This document shows, one piece after another, positions 32,457 to 43,894 of a stretch of DNA of 64,000 nt (position 1 is its first letter; every line of letters starts with the position of its first letter). The DNA comes from Powellomyces hirtus (Eukaryota; Chytridiomycota; Chytridiomycetes; Spizellomycetales; Powellomycetaceae). Below the pieces are notes generated by a model. The model was not told the origin of the DNA. It ran no database searches and worked only from the letters and a program-made list of their open reading frames with translations. Made by a program: the position numbers and the translations under genes. Location of the stretch: contig JAHLKG010000026.1 of assembly GCA_025526995.1 (NCBI GenBank), positions 92,001 to 156,000 on the forward strand, written 5' to 3'.

Positions 32457-35400
32457 TTATGTTTCACAGTGGGAAGGCTTTGTAAAGATGTCCGCCAGTT
32501 GATCGTCCATATTGGTGTCGATGATTTCGATAATTTGCTTCGCGAACGAGTCGCGTATAGCGTGGTACCAAACGTCGATGTGTTTGGTGCGTTGGTTGAT
32601 AGCCTTAGACTGAATCAAGGCCCCGGCGCTCTGATTATCGACATGTAGAGGGACCGGTCGAGATTTGTAATCCGGTTGAGGTCCTAAAACTTCCGCCAAG
32701 AGTTGGCGTAGCCATTTGGCTTCGTTGTGGCCGGTACTTGCAGCTATATACTCTGCTTCGGTCGTACTTTGGGCGGTGCACTTCTGCTTGCTGCTTTTCC
32801 ACAGAACAGGAAACCCATTGTAAAGGGCCAAAATACCTGTAGTGGAAGTCCGGTTGGTGAATTCTCCTGCATAATCCGCATCCGTGAATACGCGTAGGCC
32901 ACGTGGATCATTTCGTTCGGATGTAAACTTGAGGGCATAATCGCGGGTACCCTTCAAATAGCGGAAAATGCGCTTAACGTTGTTCCAGTCGGAGTTGGTA
33001 GGTGCGGCGACGCGGCGCGCAACGTAACCGACTGCAGTGGCGATATCCCATCGCCATGTGATGGAGGCCCAAGTGAGGACCCCCACTGCTTCCTGATACA
33101 TTTTGAGATTCGTGAATGGGGTGGAATCCTCCGGTTGTTGGTTACGCGCTGACACGGCGTACGGAGTGGAGACAGGATGGCAGTCGCTCATGCCGAATTG
33201 TGCAAGAGCGTCGTCGATGTACGTGACATTTGAGATTTCGAGGGTACGGACAGCAGAGCCGAAATCATATTTGTAAACGAGACCAAGGTGACTGGTTACG
33301 CGACCTTGTTCCGTAAACTTGAACTTCGAATGTAGCTCCTTCTTGCTGTTTGCCAGAATCTCCGGATCCTTCGCTGCAATGAGCAGATCGTCGACGAAGA
33401 CGAGAATAAGGACCAAGTTATCATTCGATGGAGGTGTACGGTTGTCTGTCGCGTACTTGAAAAAGATACACGGGCATACAGAAACCGTTTCGTAGCCGAG
33501 CTGTAACAGTGCAGTCTTCAAGGTCTCATACCAAAGAAGAGGTGATTACTTCAGGCCGTAGAGAGCTTTCAGTAGCTTCAGGACCCATTCGCCTTTGGGG
33601 TGATCCGGATCTTCGAATCCCTCAAACTGCTCGATATAGATATCCTTATCAATATCGCTGTTAAGGAAGGCGGTGACAGCGTCCATACTGTGGATGTCCA
33701 GCCCGTGCTGGACACAATACGCCAAGAAGAGGCATAGCACCGTGAATGGTAGCGTCGGTGAGTATGTATCACCAAAGTCGTGACCGGGTTGTTGAGAGAA
33801 GCCTTGAGCCACTGCTCTGGCTTTGAACTTGTTAAAGGTGCCATCGGGATTGACCTTCGTTCGAAAGACCCATATTGTTCCGATCACGCGCTTGTTATGT
33901 AGACGCTTCGTGAGTTCCCATGTACCGTTATCGACCAGGGATTGGTACTCAATGCGTGCAGCCTTGAGAAATTCCTCCTTCTGAGGGGTTTTCATCGCTT
34001 GCTTCCATGTCATGGCGTCTTCATTGATCGTTGCTTGAGTCCGCGCGTGGGCGGCGTATGCAGCAATGGGGTCATTTCGTCGTGTGCCAACATCGTACGC
34101 AGCTACTCGATTCTCCCATTCATCCAATGTTGTAGTATCAAGAAGTGAAAATCGGGACTCCCAAGTAGGTTCTTGATATCCCTCCCACTTAACCAAGTAC
34201 TCTTTTGTGTGCACCTTACCGTGGCGCTTGTTGATAATTGCCTCCACGGCATATTCGACGTCATCCTCCTGACTCTCCTCATCTAGAAGGTCAAGATGTG
34301 CTGGATCCTGCTGATATTTGGGTTTGAGTCCCAAGTCTTCTTTGAAGATCACGTCTCGTGACACTTCGACCTTGTCAGTGACAGGATCCCATACCAGATA
34401 CCCCTTGGTACTTGTGGGTTGAGCATAGCCTACCAAGTAAGCCTTCTTTGCTCGATTCCCCATTTTATCTCGTCCTTTGCTAGTTAGAACGAAATACGCC
34501 ACGCAACTGATACGCCAAAGATGGGCGACATCAGGACGCTGGCCAAATAAGATTTCATGCGGCGTCTTCTTGTTGATGCGGTTGTACGTAAGGGAATAGA
34601 TGTAACCAGCCGCTACCAGTAGAGCAGGCCAGAACCTTCGGGGTAGTTTCGTATCCGCGAAGGTGGCGCGGACCCTGTCCAGCGCTGTGCGATGCCATCG
34701 TTTGGCAATCCCGTTTTGCTGACTCGAATAGGCCGCGGACGTTTGATGAGTGATACCATTTTTCAATAGGTACTGTAGAACCTCGCCAAAGTATGCGGTG
34801 CCTCGATCCGTACGTAGAATCTTGATTTGTCGGTCAGTCTGTTTCTCAATCCACGCCTTGTAGATGCAAAACTTTTCGAGTATGACTGCTGAATCCTTTG
34901 AAGGAATAGGGAAAACAGTCACGTATCTGGATGTGTGTTCAATGAACTCCAGTGAATAGCGTGATCCTTCGTAACCAGGGATACAAAATGGTCCCTGTAG
35001 GTCTGAATGAATCAGCTCACAGATCTCCCTGGTTTCAACATTACCAAGGGAGAATGGAAGGCGAGCGGCTTTTCCTAGCACGCAGGCTTCACAATATTTG
35101 AAGTCACTTAGATCCCCCACTACGGACCAACCGTCCATAACCGATGCCATCTTCTCCAGGACGTGTTTGCCAACGTGTCCAAGACGAGCATGGGCGAGTG
35201 TAGGAGAGACTTCGACCATGCATACTTCTGAATCTGACCACAGACTTTCAGACAGTAGCGTACCTTGTAGGTAATACGCGTTGTTGCAGCGTACGCCTTT
35301 GGCGATTTCTTTGCCGTCTCGCGTGAAAATGACGTCTCCATTCGACTTGAAGAGCACGTCAACGCCTTGATCATTACATTTCGCTACCGATACGAGATCT

Positions 35401-35732
35401 CGTCGTAATCCTGGCACATGTAGGACTCCGCCCAACTCGAGCGGATTTGGATAATCGTTAACTTCTACTCGTACCATACCTCGAACTGTAGAGGGTAGTG
35501 ATGTTTTGTCAGCAGGCATAACAGCTCTGACATCACGGTTCACGGTTGAGTGATCCAAGGTCTCTTTGTGAGGTGTCATGTGGTCCGTAGCGCCAGAGTC
35601 GATGAGGGCTTCATACGGTTTTTCTTGGCGGACCCAGACATGTAATGCTTCCACAGCATTTGTGCTAACAGCACCATCAGACGACTGCTTCGTCTTGTTC
35701 TTCTCCATCTCGGATTGGAACTTCTTCAACAC
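32457..35732 (-). pseudogene. Family C protease-integrase-chromodomain-RT-RNase H
   Basis: One long frame from about 35732 to the stop at 32457, broken by TAA near 33546 inside LYGLKQSP (Gln to stop). Protease LIDSGATDHM; integrase LIHSDLQGP, RTDRGTAYF and QQNGIAKRW, where the expected catalytic Glu is Lys, so integrase is inactive. The chromodomain is at about 34105-34253. RT has DAVTAFLNSDI and FVDDLLIA; RNase H has TDADYAGEF, TTEAEYIAAS and DNQSAGAL. It ends TKPSHCET. The zinc knuckle (CWACGDPKHRTQEC) lies just upstream at about 35740-35790. Confidence 0.88.
34105..34253 (-). other. Chromodomain inside family C pol
   Basis: Reads EYAVEAIINKRHGKV, then EYLVKWEGYQEPTWES. Cage residues Tyr (EY), Trp (KW) and Tyr (GY) are all present. 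Same place as in family A: after integrase, before RT. Confidence 0.85.
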
Positions 35733-37195
35733 TTGACACTCCTGTGTCCGGTGTTTAGGGTCTCCACAGGCCCAACAACCTTGCTTGTGTGGTTGGCCTT
35801 TGTTTGATGGAGTGGATTCCTTGTCCTTCTTGCCGGTCGTTGACTTCTCCCCGTGGGTCTTGCTACCCTTTGGTTTCTTAGAGGCGTCAGTCTATGCGGC
35901 ACCTGGTCGCATATCCGTTGCGGTCCCGCTAGGTTTCGTAGCCAGTTGGCGGCGATCCTGGATGTAGCGGCCTGTAAACTGCTCTAATCAGTTATGTTTT
36001 CTTCATTAGCCTGAACCAAGGCCGCAAGGTCTGGTGTTAGCGCGATAATGAAGTAATCCTGAAGGATGTACTCCGGTGTCTTCGGCAGAGAAAATGCCAG
36101 CATGTTAAACTGAGTGATGTACTCATCCATGCGGCCCTTGGGACGCAATTCCCTTAATTTCTGCAGCAAATCTCTTGTGTGGTTTCGTGGCGCGAAATGC
36201 GCCAGAAGGGCGGACCTAAGACCGGTGTTGGTTCTACCTGAATCAACGTCTTCAAAGTCATGCCACGTCGTAATTTTGTTCCATTTACTTGGGGAGAGCG
36301 ACTGCCACCAAGTGTATGCCCATCCTGTGAGTTTCGCAGCCACAAAATCTATGAGAAACTCGGGCGGAACCATTTCATACTTCACAACTGTCTCAATCTT
36401 GTCAATGAACGTTCGAAGTGTGACCATATTGGATTCTCCATTGTGGGACCCAATATCTTTCAGCGTTCCATCCACGAAAACCTTCACACCTCGACTGTCG
36501 ACGATTTTGGTCGTCACGCTGTGTATGCTCGATGTCGGTGACGTAGGGCGGCGTTCGGTTGGAGAACGTTGGTATTCCTGTTGAGCTCCAATCTCCTGAT
36601 TGTACTCTGTCCACGGTGCAGCAAACCCGTCGTTGCGAGTGGGTGATGGTGTGGGTCCGCACCGTTGCGCCGAACGTACCTGAGGGTTGATTGGAATGTT
36701 CACATCCTGATCCATGCGCCACTTCATTTGGAGCATTTCCGTTAGTTGGGCTAGAGAATTCTCAAGCCGATCTATCCTAACCATGTCCGCCCCACGCGGA
36801 CGGACATGCACGGTGTTCACTGATTCCCCACTTGGGAATGCTGTTGGAGTACTGTAGTTGATCGTTCTGTGATCATCCGTACTGCTTGATAGGGGACGGG
36901 TTTCGACCTTGACATCACGTCGGTCGATGTTTCGGGTACGCCCTTCCAATGCGTTGTCGCCCTCATTGGCGTCGACACTCAAAGGCGTTGGCTCTGCCAG
37001 TGTATCATTACCGGCAGAGTTCCCTCCATTGCTTGGTGATGTCCATTCACCAGGCACTCGTGCGCTTTTCTTAGCGGCACGATCTACGGCTCGCTGTAGC
37101 ATATTGGACCCTGGGGTCCGTCGACCCGCTAGACGTTTTAGCATACTACGAGTGTACCGGGGGCTCATTTCGTTGCCTACCATTCCAGGGCTCAT
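35733..37195 (-). pseudogene. Family C gag, start codon within the primer-binding site
   Basis: Frame from ATG 37195, inside the primer site, to TAG at 35984: 403 residues with a basic N-terminus, a Ser/Thr-rich linker and a capsid-like domain (FIDKIETVVKYEMVPPEFL, TWWQSLSP, LREL...MDEYITQFN). A -1 shift at the stop reopens EQFTGRYIQDRRQL, and a TAG (about 35893) then precedes the zinc knuckle. The first ATG of the transcript after the LTR would be this one; an in-frame ATG follows four codons later, outside the primer site. Confidence 0.75.
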
Positions 37196-37199
37196 AACC
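37186..37199 (-). other. Primer-binding site of family C
   Basis: Plus reading CAGGGCTCATAACC, abutting the 5' LTR at 37200. It is the same 14 bases as in families A and B. Confidence 0.82.
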
Positions 37200-37461
37200 T
37201 GTTGGTCTGAGAGTATCTGGATAGATAGTTGAGGAAGCTTTCAGGGTAGTTGACTAGGCAAAACAACGAAGTAACTTAATCCCGCTCTATTGGAGAAAAA
37301 GAGAAAAGGTCCCACCGATATATTAAGTATGGAAGGAAAACTACTTATATCGGAATTGATCATGTGGTTTGCACGTGATCGCGTGACTCATCATAGTGGC
37401 GTAGCATACGCCCTGCGATGGCGCAGTTGTGACTCGATGACAGAGTCTGTACACGCCAACA
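37200..37461 (-). repeat. Family C 5' LTR, 262 bp
   Basis: TGTTGG...CCAACA ends; nearly identical to the LTR at 31241-31502; followed by the GAAAA duplication. Confidence 0.92.
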
Positions 37462-37466
37462 GAAAA

Positions 37467-38755
37467 GGTAATTGGAACTGTCAAAGGTCAAGATAAAATT
37501 TGTCAGCTGGATGGTTGAGACTTGGTGCACTGGGCTGACGCAGGGACGCAGGTATGGAACCGGAAGTACAATTCCCGCTAGCTGTAATTGAGGGGCCCAA
37601 TGAATTCTTCGGAATTCTGAAGGTAGCAGGGGTGTCGGGAACTTGTCCTTTAATCCCACGTCCTGTTGCAAGCAAAACCATGATGCAGTTCCGGGTGTCA
37701 AGTGGGGTGCGGAATTAGTGGAAGATGCAGTTGAAGTCGCGTCTGGATCCAGAGCTTGTAACAAGAGGAGACCACCTTCACTAAGTCTTTTGCCAAAATA
37801 AAAATTGAACTGTGTGACAGAAGCCGATAGAAGGTGATGGAAGAATAATTCCCAGAAATAAAAGAAGGAAGGGGCACTGGCACCCTCTCCAAAAGGGTAC
37901 TGAGGAAATTGGAAGTCCATCTCAAGTCGAAAATGGAAAATCGGAAAATCGGCCAAGTCAAAGTGTCCAAGCCCAACGGTTTCAAGAAACGAGGTGGGGT
38001 CAAGAAGCAGATGGAGACCCTTGGATGTGAAGAAACAAAACGGATTGAAACAGGATGCACAAGTCGAGTTCTGATTAGGAAGAAGAATGCTGAATCGGAA
38101 ACTCTGATGCTGGTGCTGGCTGATAACGAAACGGTGGTTGTCAAGAAAGAAGAGACAGGAGAAACTGTGTTGGTTGCCAGTTCCGATGCTGGTATGATGA
38201 AAGTTGCTGCAGCTCAGCTGGCAGATGCTAAAGCAGCATCTGAAAGCTACAGACTGATGCCCAGAGGAAAGGGCAAGATCATGAAAGGCCTCAAGGTTGG
38301 GATAGGGGCCAGGAGTGGAGACATACTCAATTTTGCGGCACAGACCACATTGGAGTATAGTCTTAAGATCCAGTATTATGCTCCCGACAATGAAGCAGAG
38401 ATCCAAAAGAGAGAAGGAAAGAGGGTAGCCCAGAGGGTGATGACACTTGGAAGAGTTCATCATCCAGAGCAGTGGAAAGGCTTGACACAGATGCTGAACA
38501 TCTACATGCCGACTTTCCCTCTGTTCATGGCCAAACTTCAAGATTTCCAATCATACTGATAAGGATTTGCAACTCTGGATGATAGGATACTGTGTCGAAG
38601 ATGAAGGAACGATTGGGGATTGGATTTTCCGATACCCGGAGTATGCACTGAAGGTGCAAAGTAGGCATAGGGTTCTCTGGTCTTTTTTGTCTAAGAACAT
38701 CCATGGAACGGAACTGGTGAATAGTAAAGTTGTGATAGATTCATGGGGGTCATAG
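37467..38755 (+). pseudogene. Unrecognised, frameshifted coding region
   Basis: Plus-strand coding-like region interrupted at its left by family C and broken by a frame change. The best part is 37909-38559 (up to 216 residues, ending KLQDFQSY at a TGA); in another frame the sense continues as DKDLQLWMIGYCVEDEGTIG to WGS at about 38755, so a small deletion near 38555 explains the break. It has helical repeats of Ala/Lys and aromatic motifs (LNIYMPTFPLF) but no family I know. A long minus-strand frame also covers it but runs into the family C LTR and looks like a shadow. It could be a host gene or part of another mobile element. Confidence 0.45.
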
Positions 38756-40269
38756 GGATGCCTGGGATGACTGGCAGGGCGATTGAGCATTATGGAAGGC
38801 CCAAATAGACAGGTGCCGCCATATAGTCATGCAATGGACAATAAAGATAGTCCAAGTTGATCCCAAAAAGCCATGAACTGTGGGTTGCCAATGGCTTTAG
38901 TGAAGATGTCAGCCAAGTTGTCAGTGCCGGCAATTGGTTGTAGGATAAGTTCTTCCTGATGAATCCAGTCCCAAATGGCATGGTAGCATATGTCAGTGTG
39001 TTTGGTATGTCTGGAGTTGGTATCTCCGTGAGCCAGTAGACGTGCACTAGCACTGTCCATATGGACAATAGTTGGAGCCTTGGGAAGGTCTGGACGGATT
39101 TGGGTCATGAGATGTGAGGACCAGAGAGTTTCTTGCCCAGCAGTAGTAGCAGCGATGTACTCAGACTCAGTAGAAGAGAGAGCAATGCAGGTCTGCTTGG
39201 TAGAACGCCAATGTATGACAGCTTCTGATGAGAGAAAACAGTAGCCGGAAGTGGAATGGCGGGTGTTGGGATCAGAAGCCCAATCAGCATCCGTGTAGCA
39301 ATGAAGAGCTGTGGTATCGGATGCCTTGTATGTCAGAGCAAGATGTGAAGTGCCCCGAAGATACTTGAGAATACGTTGAACTGCTGTCCAATGAGCTTTG
39401 CGTGGACAGGAGACATGACGTGCTAGGAGGCCCACAGAAGCAGCAATGTCAGGGCGGGTATAGACAGAGGTGTAGAGTAAAGTGCCAATAGCAGTGTGAT
39501 AAAGTTTGACATCGATAGGAGGGCCAGCATTGTCAGTGTCATATAAACGTAAGTTGGGATCCACGGGGTAGGAGAGAAGGATGGCAATCCGCCATGTTAA
39601 ATTGGGTGAGGGAGTCCTTGATGTAACGTTCTTGATCCAAAAAGATAGAACCGTCAGGGTGCCATGAGACCCGGAGTCCCAAGATGTAAGAAAGCCTGCC
39701 TGCATCAGTCATCTTATATTTGGTGCAGAGACTGGCCTTGAGATCCATGAGGAGGTTAGGCTGAGTGCGGGGGGCAGCCACAATGATATTGTCCACATAT
39801 AAAACAAGGAAGACAGGATGTCCATCCACCAGCTTTTGGTAGAGGCAAGGTTCGCTGGTACAAGGCACAAAGCCAAGTTTAGTAGTAAGGAAACAATCAA
39901 TGTCATTGTTCCAGAGTTTACCGGCTTGCTTGAGACCATATAGACTTTGGTTGAGTAAGGCCACTTTGTGTGCAGAACATAATGGGCCGGGTGGAAGTTC
40001 CATCTAGATAATGAAGTCAATGAGCCCATTAAGATAGGCAGTGACTAGATCCAGTTGATAAGCGTCTAGGCCCATCTGCGCACATAAGGCAAGAAAGAGG
40101 CACAGAGCCGGCCAGCCCACAACAGGAGCATAGGTGTCTTGATAGTCCGGGCCATGGCGTTGGGTAAAACCCTTAGCTACAAGATGAGCTTTGAATTTGT
40201 TGATAGTACCATCCACATTTTGCTTGAGTGCTAAGACCCAGCAGGTCAACAACTGACCAGGTGTTGTTC

Positions 40270-40634
40270 TATTGGAGATATCGGCATTTCCAGTACTTTA
40301 TCGGAATTGAGAGGATTGACCGAATTCAAGGCAGCCTCCAGTAAACTTCATAAAGGGGGTTTACAGAGCTCTTCTGTGATGCAGTTGACGGTGTAGTGTT
40401 GTCAGATGCACAGAGATGTAATGTATGTGAATGTATTTTATGTCTTAAGTCTCATCGGTAATGTCTCGCTTGGATGCGTTCTAATCTACTTTTTCTCCAA
40501 TCACGTGATCACAAGTGATCGAATTCAGCTCTTAGCGTTACCGGTATGGTGGTCACATGTTCTAGTCGGAGAATCCAAGTAAGGATCTAATGTAAGGACT
40601 AAACATTGAATACACAAGTCTCAACATTACAATA
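40270..40634 (-). repeat. Solo family A LTR with target duplication TGTTC
   Basis: A 365-bp LTR bounded by TATTGGAG (low end) and ACAATA (high end), flanked on both sides by TGTTC (40265-40269 and 40635-40639). It formed by LTR-LTR recombination after insertion in family E pol. The clean duplication fixes the true ends of family A LTRs as TA...TA. Confidence 0.9.
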
Positions 40635-40821
40635 TGTTCAAGGTCAGAGAGGCAAGTTTGGCTTGCATGGCGGCTTCTCAGGAGACATGGTGGGGAGAAG
40701 CAAGGGCCTGCTTGAGAGTGTTGGGGACATCATAATTGCAAGGCACAGGAGTGGCTTCAGATGTAGCAATAGATGTCTGGAAGGCATGGGTGTGTCGGGT
40801 GCGTGATGAGTTGCTCAAGTC

Positions 40822-40977
40822 ATTGTCCTCAAGATATTGATTGAGAAGTTTGTGACAATGATCAAGCCGGTCTTCATCTTCCCAAGTGTTGTCAGAAGAC
40901 GGATAACCTTTCCATTTGATGTAGAATTGGAGCTTGCCAGGGCGGTGGCGATGCTGCATGATCTTCTCTGCTTCATA
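40822..40977 (-). other. Chromodomain inside family E pol
   Basis: Reads EYEAEKIMQHRHRPG, then FYIKWKGYPSSDNTWEDED. Cage Tyr (EY), Trp (KW) and Tyr (GY) are kept. The position again is between integrase and RT. Confidence 0.85.
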
Positions 40978-41534
40978 CTCATCCTCAGATAAGGAAGATT
41001 TGTCAGAGGGGCTGCCGGCAGAGCCAGACGTGGGAAGGTCATTTCCAGTGAGGTTGTCAATGGGAAGGTCTGCCACTGTGAAGTCTTGGAGTTGATCCAA
41101 GGAAAGAGCTGCATCCCAGAATAGTTCAGATTCATCAAAGCGGACGTCACGGGTTTCCACAATGGAAGAGGTGGCCAGATTCCAAATACGGTACGTAGGT
41201 GAGGAAAGGCCATAGCCAACAAGAACGCCAGTCCATGAACGTGGGAGGAGCTTGTCCTTCATAGGAATCGGGGTTACATAGGCAGTGCACCCAATGAGTT
41301 TAAGATGGTCCAGCTTAGGTTTGATGCTGGTCCAAGCTTCAAAATGTGTTTTGGTATATCCACGGGCCAGTAGACGGTTATGTAGATAGTTTGGGGTATT
41401 CCAAGCTTCAGCCCAGAAATCTAGAGTAAAATGAGCTGCATGAATCGGTGTACGTCCCATGTCCGCAAGGGTACAATGAGTATGTTCAACCGGATTTTGG
41501 AAAGAAGAATGGCTCGTTGGCTGCTGCACAACCC

Positions 41535-43115
41535 GGGCTATTCAAGACCACCCACAGTCTGGGGATCTGGCATCTACAGGCAAAGATACAGACTTCAACA
41601 CTCCCACTCTGACAACAGACTTGATTCCCAGGCCCAGCTTCTCACACAGCTTTGCAAACTGGGGGCTGGGCAACGGCTTGGTGAGCAGATCGGCTGCCAT
41701 GTCCTTGGTGGGGCAATACTCTACATCTACATATTGATTGGCAATGGCTTCACGGATGAAGTCGTGGCTGATGTCACTGTGCTCAGTCCTGGCATGGCTT
41801 GTGCGGTTCCTGGCAAGCACGATGCAGCCCTGGTTGTCCTCATAGATTTTGCAAGGCAATCTTTGGGGATAGCTTAGCTCAATCAGTAGCTGCCTGAGCC
41901 AAATTGTCTCTTTGCAGGCCTGAGTGAGCGCCATGTACTCTGCCTCAGTGCTGGACAGAGCCACAGTGGGCTGGTGCTTGCCTTGCCAGGCTACAGGGCC
42001 TCCAAACATGAAGTGGTGGAGCGCTTGGAGTCTGGGCAGCCAGCCCAGTCAGAGTCAGAGTACCCTGCTAGGTCTGGGGCTGTGCAGAAGGATCCTCCCA
42101 GCTCGAAAACAGTGTCCAGAGTGCCTGACACATAGCGCAGAATGTGGTTGACAGCCTGCCAGTGTCCGGGCCCAGGGTTGGCCATGAACTGGCTCACACT
42201 GCCCACAGAGGCTGCAAGATCGAGCCTAGTGCCAAGCATGCCATAGATCAAACTGCCAACAGCACTCTGGTAGGGTGTGTTTGCCATCTCGGCCCTCCCC
42301 TCATTGCTTTGGACTCCATGGCCTTGGTCAAGCAAGTGGAGCTCTCCACTGGTCTGCTGACTGGTTTGCAGTATGCCAAAGCTGGGAAGGACCTTCTGGA
42401 GAAAGTGGTTCTGAGACTGCCACAGGCAAGGGCTGGGGCAGTCCCTGGTAATCTCCACACAAAGAAACAGGCCCAGAGCGCCCATGTCGGTCATCTTGAA
42501 CTGCTTGGACATCTCAGTCTCAAGTTTGTTGAATTGCAACATGGACTGGGACACCAGAATCATGTCATCCACATAGACCAGCAGATACAGGATGCTCTTG
42601 GGGTTTTGAGCATGCAGAGTGAAGATACAATTGTCAGCATTGCTCTGCACAAATCCCAGCTACTTGAGGCAGGCATTGAGAAGCTGATTGCAGTGGCAAG
42701 ATGACTGCTTGAGACTATACAGGCTGCAACAAAGTCTGCCAACCAGATCCTCCTGCCCAGCAATGGCAAAGCCCTCAGGCCTCTCCATAAAGATCTCTTC
42801 CTCAATGGTGGGGTTAAGGAATGCTGTCACAGCATCCCTCTGGTCCAGCATCCTCAAAGTTGTCCCCTTGCTCAAAGGCACCTTCTCTTGCTGAGAAGAG
42901 TCATCTTCAGCATCTGACAGCTCATCTGCCATGTCAGTGGAAGCCTGGGCAGCAGGATCCAGCTTGCTAGGATCTCCAGCAAGGCACTCCTTATGAAATT
43001 GGAATCTCTGCTCTCAATCAGCTTGCCAGCAGCCTTGTCCCAGAGTCGATTGCCCTTTGCGGTCTGGCTGTAGCCCAGGAAGATGGGGTGTGGCCTTGTT
43101 ATGGAGAGCCCGAGT
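41535..43115 (-). pseudogene. Family D copia remnant (RT and RNase H)
   Basis: Minus-strand remnant beginning after integrase (sense reading from 43115, with an acidic linker MADELSDAEDDSSQQ) and jumping to DAVTAFLNPTIEEEIFMERP, so roughly the first hundred residues of RT are deleted. RT has YVDDMILVS after a TAG near 42661; RNase H has YSDSDWAG, SSTEAEYMAL and DNQGC. The polypurine tract (41601-41609, sense GAGTGGGAG) precedes an LTR start TGTTGAAGTC that is cut after about 65 bp. The 5' side is cut at 43115 by the family B LTR. It is related to but distinct from family B. Confidence 0.75.
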
Positions 43116-43615
43116 TGTTGGAATCTACCTGTGGGCGCCTCTGGGAGGACTTAGAGCACACGGGACATGTGGGAGGACATCCACTTGTGTCTAGAATGGT
43201 CTGGAATGGTCCAGAATGGTCTAGAACGATCCAGAATAGCTGGAGAGGGTCTGGGAAGGCCTAGAACACGTCTGGAGCGCTGATAGAAGCGCCAAGAAAA
43301 GGCAAAAAGACACCCTGTGATTGGGAACAATACTAGGCCAGGCCAGGGCCGTCTTGGCCAAGCTAGGGCACAGTTAGATTGTCACTACACATGTACTATG
43401 ATCCAAATTGTTATTAAAGGACGCCCTCTGGGCATCCCCAACCAATATAATAACAGTCCAACACACTCTACTTGTCTAGTACACTCTGCCAAACACTACA
43501 GGCGACCTTCCCTACCTTGGGAAGCACCTTCAGACCCTCTGCAAGTCTTGACAACAACCTAGCAACCTATCTGGTATGCTGAGTTCCTGTTTGTAGATGT
43601 CAAGACGTCTCAACA
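43116..43615 (+). repeat. Family B LTR 1, 500 bp
   Basis: TGTTGG...CAACA ends, followed directly by the primer site at 43616-43629. The TATA-like position reads TTATTAAAGG (about 43421), unlike the TATAAAAG in LTR 2. The ATG in the primer site opens an 8-codon upstream frame ending TGA (43620-43643). Confidence 0.92.
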
Positions 43616-43894
43616 GGTTATGAGCCCTGACACAGCTGTCTGAACATTACTGACTCCACCTCTATCCCTATCTGGGAAACACGTCACTGTGCCTATCACT
43701 GGTGCTGCTGAGGACTTGGAGAACTGTTTGAGCACTCGAGAAGCCTAGATAGCAGGCATAGGACACCTGCGTCTGACCATCAAACGAGCTATTGTCTGGA
43801 CTGGACTGGACTGGAGTGGATTTTCTGGAGCAGGTTCTGACCACTTGCGGTTGAACACCGGGACTATCCCATTTTGCCACACTCTTTGCACAAG

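Larger units (their letters stand above)
31241..37461 (-). mobile_element. Family C chromodomain copia element, complete with TSD
   Basis: 6221-bp minus-strand element with 262-bp LTRs at 31241-31502 and 37200-37461, which differ at about six positions. Flanking GAAAA at 31236-31240 and 37462-37466 is a perfect 5-bp target duplication. The primer site is 37186-37199 and the polypurine tract (sense GAGTGGGGG) follows the 3' LTR at about 31503-31511. Coding order is gag, zinc knuckle, protease, integrase, chromodomain, RT, RNase H, then a 950-bp 3' region with an antisense ORF. It interrupts an unrecognised sequence that resumes at 37467. Confidence 0.92.
38827..41529 (-). pseudogene. Family E integrase-chromodomain-RT-RNase H, broken
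   Basis: Starts within integrase (FQNPVEHTH, the Glu segment), then LGYG-like LVGYGLSSPTYR, a chromodomain (about 40822-40977), RT and RNase H (YTDADWASD, SSTESEYIA). Defects seen: TGA at 40678-40680, the solo LTR, a frame change at about 40245, TAG after AYLNGLIDFII (about 40004), a frame change near 39600, and YVDN in place of YVDD in the RT active site. The latter alone would abolish activity. It ends with the stop at 38827. Confidence 0.8.
38790..41530 (-). mobile_element. Family E chromodomain copia remnant
   Basis: Minus-strand remnant without LTRs, from late integrase to the end of RNase H. It is interrupted by a solo family A LTR (40270-40634) and abuts a family D remnant at about 41530. 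No primer site or polypurine tract could be identified. Confidence 0.75.

Noticed and set aside
37360..38550. 396-codon minus-strand frame
   Set aside because: It crosses the family C 5' LTR boundary and is Phe/Ser/Leu-rich like a shadow; the plus strand has better coding character.
43201..43260. Repeated TCTAGAATGGTC-like motif in the family B LTR as a CRISPR-like or satellite array
   Set aside because: Only about four short imperfect units within each LTR; it is part of the LTR and has no spacers.
43874..43894. Seven-residue N-terminal extension of the family B polyprotein
   Set aside because: It would start at TTG. The first ATG of the frame is 43895 and is conserved in all copies.
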